64,000 nucleotides of DNA from Methylobacterium sp. AMS5 (GTDB lineage: Bacteria; Pseudomonadota; Alphaproteobacteria; Rhizobiales; Beijerinckiaceae): assembly GCF_001542815.1 (NCBI RefSeq), contig NZ_CP006992.1, positions 2,051,501 through 2,115,500 of the forward strand, written 5' to 3'. This document shows, piece after piece, positions 20,024 to 28,808 of the stretch; within the stretch, counting starts at the first letter, position 1; every line of letters starts with the position of its first letter. Below the pieces are notes generated by a model. It worked only from the letters and a program-made list of their open reading frames with translations, made no database searches and had not been told where the DNA came from. The position numbers and the translations under genes are program-made.

Positions 20024-20965
20024 CTAAGCCCCCGGTTCGAGAGGGATCGGATAGTACCGCGCCCCCGCCGCCGCGGCCAGGACCTCCACCGCGCCGAGGG
20101 TCGAGGAACAGCCGGAGGCGTGCACCACGTCGGTGGTCCGCAGGCTCGGGATATGGGCGGTGAGCGGGCCGGGGCGCACGTCGGGCCCCCGCTGGCGGTG
20201 GCGGTCGGCGGCCAGCGTGATGCGGGTAACGCCGGTGGCGCGCAGCCATTCGAGCGACGGGCGCATGTAGAGGTCGAGGGGATCGCGCGCGCCGACCACG
20301 AGGCAGATCTCGCGGGCCGGCTCGATGTAGCGTGCGGCGCGGGCGATGGCCCAGATGCCGGCGAACCCCGTCTCCGCCGCCACCAGCACGAGGCGGCCGC
20401 CGCCGGGTCGATAGGTGCCGTTGCCGACGGGACCCTTCACCTTCACCGCGCGGCCGGGCTCGACCGGGCAGCCGAACAGGGCGGCGAGATCCTCCGCGCA
20501 CTCGCCGCGCAGGTGGAAGACGAGTTCGTTCAACTCCGCCCCGCCCTCGACGCCGAGCGTCGGCGTGAGCGTGACAGGGCGCCCGCCTTCGAGCGTGACG
20601 ACGACTTGGTCGCCGGGCTCGAATGGAAGCCGGTGCTCCAGGGTCGCGACGACCTGAAGGACCCGCGGCGCCAGCGCCGTGATGGAGTCGATGCTGCCGG
20701 TGCGGCGCACGGCCGTCCGGGCCGGCGTCTTGACCGGCCGGATCGTCGCGTCCGGATCGGGAGCGGACAGCGTCACCGCCTCCGCCCGTCGCGCCCGAAC
20801 GGGGAGCCGCCGTGAGGCCGGGCCGGGGCCCTGGCCGAGCAGCCCGGTCATCGGGCCGATCATGCCGTCCGCCAGCGCGGTCTCCAGGGAGGTGTCGCCG
20901 GGGGAGACCCGCAGGGGCTGGCCGTTGACGACAAGCGAACAACGGGCGCTCGTGGGAGCACGCAT
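20024..20965 (-). CDS. Ferredoxin-reductase-like protein with degenerate ferredoxin domain
   Basis: A 313-residue protein. The first 60 residues resemble the start of a plant-type 2Fe-2S ferredoxin (SLVVNGQPLRVSPGDTSLETAL), but the four cluster cysteines are missing. Residues about 85-190 form an FAD-type beta-barrel (VVATLEHRLPFEPGDQVVV, then VKGPVGNGTYRPGGGRLVLV), and about 190-313 an NAD(P)-binding module (AAETGFAGIWAIARAA, then VHASGCSSTLGAVEVL). The order matches aromatic-dioxygenase reductases with N-terminal ferredoxin. The usual RxYS flavin motif is not obvious, so flavin binding is uncertain. No oxygenase gene is nearby. It might be an electron-transfer protein that uses a separate ferredoxin or a diverged non-redox protein. 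Confidence 0.75.
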   Translation of the reverse strand: MRAPTSARCSLVVNGQPLRVSPGDTSLETALADGMIGPMTGLLGQGPGPASRRLPVRARRAEAVTLSAPDPDATIRPVKTPARTAVRRTGSIDSITALAPRVLQVVATLEHRLPFEPGDQVVVTLEGGRPVTLTPTLGVEGGAELNELVFHLRGECAEDLAALFGCPVEPGRAVKVKGPVGNGTYRPGGGRLVLVAAETGFAGIWAIARAARYIEPAREICLVVGARDPLDLYMRPSLEWLRATGVTRITLAADRHRQRGPDVRPGPLTAHIPSLRTTDVVHASGCSSTLGAVEVLAAAAGARYYPIPLEPGA

Positions 20966-21008
20966 GGCGGCAACCCGCTCCGATCGGATGAGAGGTGTTT
21001 TGAAAGGA

Positions 21009-21437
21009 TCAGAGCGGATTGTGGATCAGGCGCTCGACCAGCGCGGCCCAGCGCGCGCGGACGGCCCGCGCCTCTTCGCTCAGCGTTTCCGCGTCCGCGA
21101 GGCCGAGGCTGGTCCGAAGGGCCTCGCTCTCCCGGCGCTCGGCGGCGAGTGCGGCCTTCATCACCGCCACTTCGAGGCGCAGGCGCGCGAGATCCGCCTC
21201 AGCCGCATCCGCTTCGGGCTCGAAGGACAGGGGGGTGGGGACGTCCGCCGGAGCGTCCACCACGATCGGCGCCATGGCTTCCGCCGGAGCCTGCGTCATG
21301 GCTTCCGCCGCAACCTCGGCAACGACCGCCCGCGGCTGCACCGCGGCGGCGAGATGCGCGTGGATGGGCCGCGTCATCAGGCGCCGCATCGCGCTGCCAG
21401 AGGGGGCCGGGCTCCTGCGTCTCGTCGCCTCGATCAT
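21009..21437 (-). CDS. Hypothetical coiled-coil protein
   Basis: A 142-residue protein that I do not recognise. Residues about 35-75 are Ala/Pro/Val-rich and probably unstructured. Residues about 78-135 form a likely coiled coil (ADLARLRLEVAVMKAALAAER, then ETLSEEARAVRARWAALVERL). The ATG at 21437 is preceded by AGGATGG, and codon use matches the neighbours, so I regard it as real. It lies 44 bases upstream of the reductase-like gene on the same strand and may share its transcript. The two genes have no obvious functional link. Confidence 0.6.
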   Translation of the reverse strand: MIEATRRRSPAPSGSAMRRLMTRPIHAHLAAAVQPRAVVAEVAAEAMTQAPAEAMAPIVVDAPADVPTPLSFEPEADAAEADLARLRLEVAVMKAALAAERRESEALRTSLGLADAETLSEEARAVRARWAALVERLIHNPL

Positions 21438-21557
21438 CGTCCATCCTCAGCCCGGCGGGCCCGCCGAAGAGGCGTCCCGGATATTCGGATGGACCTTCCC
21501 GCAACATGGTTAAGGGAGGTTTAAACAGAAGCGCGAGACCTGCGCTTCATTGCGGGA

Positions 21558-24488
21558 TCAGGCCGCTTCGGGCGCGGCGCCGACGAGCTGGCGGGCCTGG
21601 AGCACGGTCATCGGCTCGCCGAAGGCCGCCCCTTGCGCGTAATCGCAGCCGAATTCCTGCAACACCTGCGCATCCTCCTCCGATTCGGCGCCCTCGGCGA
21701 TGGTCGCCAGACCGAGTTCCTGCCCCATCCGCAGGACCGAGCGCAGCATGGCGGTGCGGCCCTGGCCCATCTGGCGCACGAAGCTCTGGTCGATCTTGAT
21801 CGTGTCGAAGGGGAAGCGCTGGAGGTAGGAGATCGCCGAGTAGCCGGTGCCGAAATCGTCGAGGACGAGCCCGGCGCCGAGATCGTGGATGCGGGTCAGC
21901 ATCTGGGCGGCGTATTCCGGGTTCTCCATCACCAACCCCTCGGCCATCTCCAGCTTGAGCGAGCCGGGCAGCACGCCGGTGCGGGCGATCACCGTCTTCA
22001 CGTCGTGCAGGAGGTCGTGGCGCAGGAGCTGGCGCGAGGAGACGTTGACCGAGGCGAAGATCGGCGGTTCGACGTCGAGCGAGCGCTGCCAGGCGGCGAG
22101 TTCGAGTGCCGTGCGCTCGATGGCGAAATTGCCGAGCGGGACGATGACGCCGGTCTCTTCCGCCACCGGCAGGAAGGTCGAGGGCGGGATGCGCCCGAGC
22201 TTCGGATGGTCCCAGCGCAGCAGCGTCTCGAAGCCGGCGACCGTGCGGTCCTCGAGCCGGACGATCGGCTGGAACAGCACCTTGATCTCGTTGCGCTCCA
22301 GCGCCTTGCGCAGGTCCGCCTCCAGCATCAGCCGGTCGGAGCGCTCGAGGCGCATGTTGGCGCGGAACACCTCGATCCGGTCGCCGCCGCCGCGCTTGGC
22401 CTGGATCATCGCCATCTCGGCGTTCTTGAACACCTCCTCGCGCCGCGTCTGCCCGCTGCCCTGGTTGCTCGCGCCCTGCGTCGCCTCGTGCAACGCGATG
22501 CCGATGGAGACGGTGAGGAACACCTCGCGGTCGGCATAGGTGACCGGGGTGGCGATGGCGCGCCGGATCATCTCGGCGAACGAGAGGATGCGGTCGGGCT
22601 CGCGCTCGGAGAGCAGGATCACCGCGAATTCGTCGCCCGCGACCCGCGCCAGCGTGTCCTGCGGCCGCAGCAGCCGCCCGAGCCGGCGCGAGAGCGTCAG
22701 CAGGATCGAGTCGCCCGCCGAGAGGCCGATGGCGTCGTTGATCGCCTTGAACCGGTCGATGTCGAGGGCGATCACTGCGGGCTTGAGGCGCGGGTCCTGG
22801 CTCGCCATCGCCAGCGCGGCCTCCAGCCGGTCGTGGAACAGCTCGCGGTTCGGCAGGCCGGTGAGACTGTCGTGCACGGCGTCGTGCAGAAGCCGCTCCT
22901 CGGCGGTCTTGGCCTCGGTCACGTCGCTGATGGTGCCGACGATGCGGATCACCTCGCCATCGGTGCCGATCACGGGCCGCGCCTTCAGCCGGTACCACGC
23001 GTAGGGGCCGTCGGCCGAGCGCAGGCGGAAATCGTGGGTGATGCGCCCGCGCCGCTCCTCGATCACGGTGTCGAGGGCCGCCGAGTAGCGCTCCACGTCG
23101 AAGGGATGGAGCAGGCCGAGCCAGTTCGCCGCCGGACCTTCGAGGGTGCCGCGCTTGAGCCCGAGCTGCGCCTCGATCTCGGGGCCAGCGAAGACGCGGT
23201 CGCCCGGCACGTCCCAGTCGAACACGATGTCGCCCGCGCCCGTCAGCGCCAGCGCCCGGCGCTCGGTGTCCGAGACGAGGCTGTGGCTCAGGCCGCCGCC
23301 GGCGAAGGCGTGCTGCATCACGGTGAAGCCGATCAGCATGACGATGAGCACGAGGCCGCCGATGAGCGCCGGCTGCACGAGGTCGGAGCCGATCTGCCCG
23401 GTGATGGCAAAGCCCGCCGCCACCACCCAGACCAGCAGCAGCAGCCAGGTCGGCACCAGCAGGATGGCCCGGTCGTAGCCGTTATGGACGGCGAGATACA
23501 GGATCAGCAGGAGCCCGACGCCCGCCACCGCGGCGATCGAGATGCGCGCCACGCCCGCCGCCACGGGCGGGTCGAACACCGCCAGCGCCACGAGGCCGGC
23601 GAGGAAGGTGAGCCAGAAGAAGGCGACGTGGCTGTAGCGCACGTGCCAGCGCGACAGGTTCAGGTAGGCGAACAGGAAGACGAGCAGCGTCGCCCCGAGC
23701 ACGGCCTCGGCGGAGGCCCGGTAGATCCGCTCGGCGAGTTCGGTGACGGGAAACACCCGCTGCAGGAAGCCGAAATCGATGCAGGCATAGGCCAGCACCG
23801 CCCAGGAGAGCGCGGCGGCGGCGGGGAAGATGATCGCGCCCTTCACCACGAAGATGATGGTGAGGAACAGCGCGAGCAGCCCGGCGATGCCGATGATGAT
23901 GCCCTTGTAGAGCGTCAGCCCCGAGGTCTTCTTGCGGTAGGCGTCCTGATCCCAGAGGTAGACCTGCGGGATGTTCGGGCCCTTCAGCTCGGCGACATAG
24001 GTCACCGTGGTGCCGGGATCGATGGTGATCAGGAACTGGTCGGCGTCGAGGCTCTCGTCGCGCTCGGGCCGGATGCCCTCGCTCGCGGTGATCGCGGCGA
24101 TGCGCGAGCCGCCGAGATCGGGCCAGATCACGCCGGAGCCGACGAGGCGGAAATGCGGGGCGACCAGCAGGCGGTCGATCTGCTCGTCGGTGTCGTTGGT
24201 GAGCGCGAACACCATCCAGTCCGGCCGCGCGCCCGCCTCGCGCGCCTTCACCGCGATGCGCCGCACGATGCCGTCCTTGCCCGGGGCGGTGGAGATCTGG
24301 ATCAGGTCGCCGTCCGAGCGGTAGCGCTCGATCGTCGGCGTCAGGTCGATGGCGGGCGCGTCGAGGGTGACGCGCACGGCCTCGACCGCGTGGGCGGGGG
24401 CGGCGGTCCCGATGAGGCCGGCGAGGGAGCCCGCCACGGCCGTCAGGATCGCGAGGGCCAGGGCAAGGGCCAGTGAAAGCGTGCGCAA
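21558..24488 (-). CDS. Membrane PAS-GGDEF-EAL cyclic di-GMP protein
   Basis: A roughly 976-residue protein: N-terminal signal (SLALALALAILTAVAGSLAGL), a periplasmic beta domain of about 170 residues, seven or eight membrane helices (about 190-400), a PAS domain (ALTGAGDIVFDWDVPGDRVF onward), a GGDEF domain and an EAL domain. The GGDEF motif reads AGDEF (about residue 617), and the EAL motif reads ETL in FETLLRWDHP. Other phosphodiesterase residues are kept: VNVSSRQL, DDFGTGYS, KIDQSFVR and EGAESEED. It may therefore hydrolyse cyclic di-GMP, perhaps with a regulatory GGDEF. The start is uncertain: the TTG at 24488 is the closest start codon to the signal peptide, with no strong ribosome site. 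It is divergent from the polysaccharide genes. Confidence 0.85.
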   Translation of the reverse strand: MRTLSLALALALAILTAVAGSLAGLIGTAAPAHAVEAVRVTLDAPAIDLTPTIERYRSDGDLIQISTAPGKDGIVRRIAVKAREAGARPDWMVFALTNDTDEQIDRLLVAPHFRLVGSGVIWPDLGGSRIAAITASEGIRPERDESLDADQFLITIDPGTTVTYVAELKGPNIPQVYLWDQDAYRKKTSGLTLYKGIIIGIAGLLALFLTIIFVVKGAIIFPAAAALSWAVLAYACIDFGFLQRVFPVTELAERIYRASAEAVLGATLLVFLFAYLNLSRWHVRYSHVAFFWLTFLAGLVALAVFDPPVAAGVARISIAAVAGVGLLLILYLAVHNGYDRAILLVPTWLLLLVWVVAAGFAITGQIGSDLVQPALIGGLVLIVMLIGFTVMQHAFAGGGLSHSLVSDTERRALALTGAGDIVFDWDVPGDRVFAGPEIEAQLGLKRGTLEGPAANWLGLLHPFDVERYSAALDTVIEERRGRITHDFRLRSADGPYAWYRLKARPVIGTDGEVIRIVGTISDVTEAKTAEERLLHDAVHDSLTGLPNRELFHDRLEAALAMASQDPRLKPAVIALDIDRFKAINDAIGLSAGDSILLTLSRRLGRLLRPQDTLARVAGDEFAVILLSEREPDRILSFAEMIRRAIATPVTYADREVFLTVSIGIALHEATQGASNQGSGQTRREEVFKNAEMAMIQAKRGGGDRIEVFRANMRLERSDRLMLEADLRKALERNEIKVLFQPIVRLEDRTVAGFETLLRWDHPKLGRIPPSTFLPVAEETGVIVPLGNFAIERTALELAAWQRSLDVEPPIFASVNVSSRQLLRHDLLHDVKTVIARTGVLPGSLKLEMAEGLVMENPEYAAQMLTRIHDLGAGLVLDDFGTGYSAISYLQRFPFDTIKIDQSFVRQMGQGRTAMLRSVLRMGQELGLATIAEGAESEEDAQVLQEFGCDYAQGAAFGEPMTVLQARQLVGAAPEAA

Positions 24489-24785
24489 CGGGCGATTCTT
24501 GACAACCGACTTGAGCGATGGGGGCGAGCGGCCAAGTCGTATCGGCGGCTCCCCGCCCCCGCAAGGCAAGCCGGCCGGGACGCGCGGCCCGCCCACCGCT
24601 CTTTCGGCGGACCGTGCCGAGCGGATCGCGTGGCTTTGCGGCCAAAACAAGTTGGGATCGGTTGCCGTGGTCTCGCTTGGACGGGTGCAGGCGGGTAGAG
24701 CGGGCGATATGCGAACGGTCAGAACACGCCCGGAATCCGTCCCCCCTCTACGGGAGAGGGGATTTCCGCGGCTTCCGGCAGCACG

Positions 24786-25844
24786 ATGATCCTCGCCCCG
24801 CTCCTCGTCGTACCGCTGGCGGCGCTCCTTTCCGCCGGGCTCATCGTGCTGCTGAAGCCGCTGCTGCAGCGCTACGCCCTCGCACGGCCCAATGCCCGCT
24901 CCAGCCACCGGGTGCCGACGCCCCAGGGCGGCGGCATCGCGATCATCGCCGCCGTGCTGATCACGGCGGCCGTCCTGGCCATGCCGGCCGGGATCGCGCT
25001 CAGGGGCGTCGAGCTGTCGGCGCTGGCGCTCTCGGTGATCGCCCTCGCCGTGGTCGGCGCCGTCGACGACATCCGGCCCTTGCCGGCCTCGCTCCGGCTC
25101 GTGATCCAGGCCGGCGCCGTCGCCGCCGTCGTGCTCACTGCCGAGGGCCGTCTGCTGCCGGATATGCCGCTCTGGCTGGAGCGGGGCTTCGCGATCTTCG
25201 CCGGGCTCTGGTTCGTGAACCTCGTCAACTTCATGGACGGGCTCGACTGGATGACGCTGGCCGAGTTCGTGCCGCCCACCGCCTTCCTGTTCGCCCTCGG
25301 CCTCGCGGGCCGCTACGCGCCCGAGCCGACGCTGGTCGCCGGCGCCCTGCTCGGCGGGCTTCTCGGCTTCGCGCCGTTCAATCGGCCGGTGGCACGGCTG
25401 TTCATGGGCGATGTCGGCTCGCTGCCGATCGGGCTGATCGTGGCGTGGCTGCTGTTCCGCCTCGCGGGGCAGGGGGGCTTGGAAGTGGGCTTGGAAGGAG
25501 GGGGCTTGCAAGGGAGCTTGGAAGGCGGCTTGGCCGCTGCGCTGATCCTGCCGCTCTATCCCATCGCCGACGCGACGCTCACCCTGCTGTGGCGCCTGCG
25601 GCGCGGCGAGCCGGTGTGGCAGGCCCACCGCAGCCACTATTACCAGGTCGCCACCGTCAACGGGTTCTCCGTGCCGGAGACCGTCGGCTCGGTCTTTGCC
25701 CTGCAGGTCGCGCTGGCCGCGCTGGCGGGTGTGACCTTGCTTTGGCCGTCTCGGGTCGTCACGCTCGCCTGCCTCGTCCTCGCGGCGGGGCTGGTCGGAT
25801 GGCTGCTGCGCCGGTTCGCGACGCCGCGGGCCGCCAGCGCGTGA
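24786..25844 (+). CDS. WbpL/WecA-type undecaprenyl-phosphate sugar-1-phosphate transferase
   Basis: A 352-residue inner-membrane GT4 transferase of the MraY/WecA/WbpL superfamily, which starts polysaccharide synthesis by loading a sugar-1-phosphate on undecaprenyl phosphate. Seen: PTPQGGGIAI, VVGAVDD, the NLVNFMDGLDWM stretch, PFNRPVARLFMGDVGSLPIG and the late QAHRSHYYQV, all typical of the WbpL/TagO branch. Residues about 229-249 are an unusual low-complexity loop (GLEVGLEGGGLQGSLEGGL) built from a decaying 11-base repeat. The start ATG at 24786 is weakly supported. It is followed after 11 bases by a sugar reductase gene, and a WbpM-like dehydratase converges from the other side. By analogy with Pseudomonas, the first sugar may be an N-acetylated 6-deoxyhexosamine such as QuiNAc or FucNAc. 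Confidence 0.9.
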   Translation: MILAPLLVVPLAALLSAGLIVLLKPLLQRYALARPNARSSHRVPTPQGGGIAIIAAVLITAAVLAMPAGIALRGVELSALALSVIALAVVGAVDDIRPLPASLRLVIQAGAVAAVVLTAEGRLLPDMPLWLERGFAIFAGLWFVNLVNFMDGLDWMTLAEFVPPTAFLFALGLAGRYAPEPTLVAGALLGGLLGFAPFNRPVARLFMGDVGSLPIGLIVAWLLFRLAGQGGLEVGLEGGGLQGSLEGGLAAALILPLYPIADATLTLLWRLRRGEPVWQAHRSHYYQVATVNGFSVPETVGSVFALQVALAALAGVTLLWPSRVVTLACLVLAAGLVGWLLRRFATPRAASA

Positions 25845-25855
25845 GGGGATGACGG

Positions 25856-26779
25856 GTGAGCGGAAAGCTGATCGCGCTGACGGGAGCCACCGGCTTCATC
25901 GGACGCCACCTGCTGCGGGCCCTCTCGGAGCGGGGCTACCGGGTCCGCGTGCTGCTGCGCCGGCCGGTCGAAGTGCCGGAGGGCGCCAGCGGCGCGGTGG
26001 TGGGCGATCTGGCCCGGCCGATGAACATGGCCGCCGCGCTCACCGGGGTCGATGCGGTGGTACATTCCGCCGGCCTCGCCCACGCCATGTCCGGCGCCCC
26101 CGAGGACGACTTTCGCAATTCGAACACCGAGGCGACGCGCAAGCTCGCTGACGCCGCGCAGCGGGCGCGGGTGGGCCGCTTCGTGTTCCTCTCCTCGATC
26201 CGGGCGCAGGCCGGTTCGAGCGCCCCGGCGCCCCTCTCCGAGGCGGACGCGCCCGTGCCGACCGATCCTTACGGCCGCTCCAAGCTCGCCGCCGAACAGG
26301 CCCTGGCCGAGACCGGGCTCGATTGGGTCGCCCTGCGCCCGGTACTCGTCTACGGCGCCGGCGTGAAGGGCAACATGGCGGCTTTGCTCAAGCTCGCCCG
26401 CACGCCCTATCCGCTGCCGCTCGGGAGCCTGACCGGGCGCCGCTCGCTGGTCTCGGTCGAGAGCCTCGCGGGCGCGGTGGCGACGGCGATTGAGGCGCCC
26501 GGCCCCCTGCGGCGTCCGCTGGTGGTGGCCGATCCCGACCCGCTGACGCTGCCCGAGATGCTCGCCGCGCTCCGCGCCGGCCTCGGCCGCGGGCCCGGCC
26601 TGCTGCCCTGCCCGGTACCGCTGATCGGCCTGGCCTGCCGCGCCACCGGCCGCGAGGCCGCCTTCGACCGGCTGTCCGGTTCGCTCGTCGCCCGCGCCGA
26701 GGGGCTGGAAGCCCTGGGCTGGCGGCCGGCGCAGGCCTCGCGGCACGGGCTCGCGGCGCTGGCGCGGGGAGGAGGCTGA
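25856..26779 (+). CDS. NAD-dependent sugar epimerase/reductase (WbpV-like)
   Basis: A 307-residue extended short-chain dehydrogenase of the nucleotide-sugar type. The NAD(P) loop GATGFIGRHLL (about 10-20), the DAVVHSAGLAH strand, the catalytic Ser in FLSSIRAQ and the Tyr-x-x-x-Lys in DPYGRSKLAAE are all present. Together with the adjacent WbpL-like transferase it matches the WbpV-WbpL pairing, where the WbpV-type enzyme reduces the 4-keto-6-deoxy sugar made by a WbpM-type dehydratase. This would give a UDP-6-deoxy-HexNAc donor; the exact epimer cannot be told from sequence. It starts 11 bases after the transferase stop, so they form one operon. The stop is 41 bases from the convergent dehydratase gene. 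Confidence 0.88.
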   Translation: MSGKLIALTGATGFIGRHLLRALSERGYRVRVLLRRPVEVPEGASGAVVGDLARPMNMAAALTGVDAVVHSAGLAHAMSGAPEDDFRNSNTEATRKLADAAQRARVGRFVFLSSIRAQAGSSAPAPLSEADAPVPTDPYGRSKLAAEQALAETGLDWVALRPVLVYGAGVKGNMAALLKLARTPYPLPLGSLTGRRSLVSVESLAGAVATAIEAPGPLRRPLVVADPDPLTLPEMLAALRAGLGRGPGLLPCPVPLIGLACRATGREAAFDRLSGSLVARAEGLEALGWRPAQASRHGLAALARGGG

Positions 26780-26820
26780 GGTTCTTCCGCCGGCTCCGCT
26801 TCGATCCGAGGGTTCGGTTA

Positions 26821-28794
26821 TCAGGCGGTCGCCGCTTGCGCGGTTTCGGCCGGCGGAACGATGCCTTTCAGCTTCGTCGTCGGGACGGCCGCGGCCCGAT
26901 TGCGGAAGTCCGGGATCGCTTCTTCGAACACAGCCTCCGCCGCCGCCCGGTCCCCGGCGGCCACGGCCTCGTGCAGGCGAAAAATCCAACCGTCCAGCAC
27001 GGCGCGGTCGGCGAAGACGGGCTTGGCCGCCATCACGCCCTCGATGCCGGCGAGCGTGACGCGCGGCTCCTCCTTCGCGAACAGGATCTCGTTGAGACGC
27101 TCGCCCGGCCGTGCGCCGGTCACTTGGATCTCGATGTCCTCGCCGGGCTCGAAGCCCGCGAGCCGGATCATCCGCTCGGCCAGATCCCGGATGCGCACCG
27201 GCTGGCCCATCTTGAGCACATAGACCGCCGCCCGCTGGTCGCCGGTGTCGCCGCGCCCTTCCGCGTCGGCGTGGGAGGCGGCGGTGAGCACGAGGTCGGA
27301 GGCCTCGCGCACGGTCATGAAGTAGCGCACCATCTCGGCATGCGTGACCGTAACCGGGCCGCCGCGGGCGATCTGCGCCTTGAACACCGGCACCACGGAG
27401 CCGGCCGAGCCCAGCACGTTGCCGAAGCGTACGGCGATGAGCCGGGTCGCCTCCGCGCCGCTGCGTTCCGCGTCGAGGGACTGGGCCACCATCTCGGCGA
27501 AGCGCTTGGTGACGCCGAGCTGCGAGACCGGTTCGATCGCCTTGTCGGTGGAGATCATCACCAGGGCGCGGGCGCCCGCGGCCACCGTCGCCTCGGCGAC
27601 GTTGATCGAACCGAACACGTTGGTTTTGATGCCCTCAGCCCAGTCGCGCTCGAGATAGGGCACCTGCTTCAGAGCGGCGGCGTGGAAGACGTAGGTCGGC
27701 CGGAAATCGCGGATGATGGCGTGCAGCCGCTCGCGGTCGCGAATGTCGGCGAGCGCACCCTCGACCGTGGCCTCGGCGTGGAGCAGGGCGGGGCCGTTGA
27801 GCACCGCGTGCAGCGCCGGCTCCGAGTTCTCGATGACGAGCAGCGCCGAGGCGCCGAAGGCGACCGCCCGGGCGCAGATCTCCGCGCCGATCGAGCCGCC
27901 GCCGCCGGTGACGACGACGCGGGCACCGGTGAGGAAACGCTCGAGCCGCGGCCGGTCGATGGCGACGGTGGGGCGCAGGAGTAGGTCTTCGATTTCCAGC
28001 GGCGCGAGTTCGGCGTCGCGCATCCCCTCGCCGAGGCTGGTGACGCGGGCGAGCGGCAGGCCGAGACGGCGGGCACGGGCGATGAGATCGTCAGGCTCGG
28101 ATTCCGGCGCCAGCGCGCTCGGCGTCGCCACGAGCCGGCGCACCGGCAGGCCGCGGTTGGCCAGATCCGCGACCACCTGTTCGAGGTCGCGAAACCCGCC
28201 GAGCACGGGCACGCCGCGCATCATCTGGCCCGCCTCGTCCGGCCGCGGCGAGAGGATGCCCTTGGGGGAGAGCCGCTTGACCGAGCCGGATTCGATCGCC
28301 CGCAGCACGATCTCGATATCGGCGCCACGGCCGAGCAGCAGCGTCGGCGTGGTGGCGGCGCGGGCCTGGCTCTGCCGGGAGCGGGCGTATTTCAGGTAGC
28401 GGAAGGCCAGCCGCGGCCCGCCGAGCAGGAAGATCTGCAGCACCCAGTAGAGGACGATGGCAACCTTGCCGAAGAAGTAGAACCCGTAGAGATTCGATGA
28501 GACCAGCACGTAGTCGAGCACGAGCAGCGTCAGCGCGGTGACGCTCGCCGCGCGCACGATGCCGGCGAGGTCGGGCAGCGAGGCGAAGCGCCACTTGGTG
28601 CGGTAGAGCCGGAACCACGCGTAGATCAGTCCGGCATAGGCCAGGAACGGCGGCAGCAGCAGCGGCAGCGCGTGCAGGCGCTCGGCCAGGGCCCCGTCCT
28701 GAAAGCGGAAGACGAAGGTCAGCACCACGGCCGCCGCGGTCGCGGCGAGATCGTGGACGACCATCACCGCCGTCTTGAGGGTGCGCTTCTGCAT
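26821..28794 (-). CDS. WbpM/CapD-type membrane nucleotide-sugar 4,6-dehydratase
   Basis: A 657-residue protein with four N-terminal membrane helices (within about 8-130), a first Rossmann-like domain (TPTLLLGRGADIEIVL), and a catalytic SDR domain from about residue 290 (VVVTGGGGSIGAEICARA). Family landmarks RFGNVLGSAGSVVPVFK and MVRYFMTVREA.DLV are present. At the position of the catalytic Tyr or Met the sequence reads ISTDKAIEPVSQLGVTKR, i.e. Leu four residues before Lys, which deserves checking. The long form is the inner-membrane UDP-GlcNAc 4,6-dehydratase type needed for QuiNAc/FucNAc in O-antigen. I start at the ATG at 28794, the first Met before the membrane part. It converges on the WbpV-like gene. 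Confidence 0.9.
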   Translation of the reverse strand: MQKRTLKTAVMVVHDLAATAAAVVLTFVFRFQDGALAERLHALPLLLPPFLAYAGLIYAWFRLYRTKWRFASLPDLAGIVRAASVTALTLLVLDYVLVSSNLYGFYFFGKVAIVLYWVLQIFLLGGPRLAFRYLKYARSRQSQARAATTPTLLLGRGADIEIVLRAIESGSVKRLSPKGILSPRPDEAGQMMRGVPVLGGFRDLEQVVADLANRGLPVRRLVATPSALAPESEPDDLIARARRLGLPLARVTSLGEGMRDAELAPLEIEDLLLRPTVAIDRPRLERFLTGARVVVTGGGGSIGAEICARAVAFGASALLVIENSEPALHAVLNGPALLHAEATVEGALADIRDRERLHAIIRDFRPTYVFHAAALKQVPYLERDWAEGIKTNVFGSINVAEATVAAGARALVMISTDKAIEPVSQLGVTKRFAEMVAQSLDAERSGAEATRLIAVRFGNVLGSAGSVVPVFKAQIARGGPVTVTHAEMVRYFMTVREASDLVLTAASHADAEGRGDTGDQRAAVYVLKMGQPVRIRDLAERMIRLAGFEPGEDIEIQVTGARPGERLNEILFAKEEPRVTLAGIEGVMAAKPVFADRAVLDGWIFRLHEAVAAGDRAAAEAVFEEAIPDFRNRAAAVPTTKLKGIVPPAETAQAATA

Positions 28795-28808
28795 GGTGCT
28801 TCGTGTCA

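Noticed and set aside
21633..24476. A 947-codon plus-strand open frame opposite the GGDEF-EAL gene
   Set aside because: Same composition artefact as other shadows; the minus strand encodes clear PAS, GGDEF and EAL domains in this interval.
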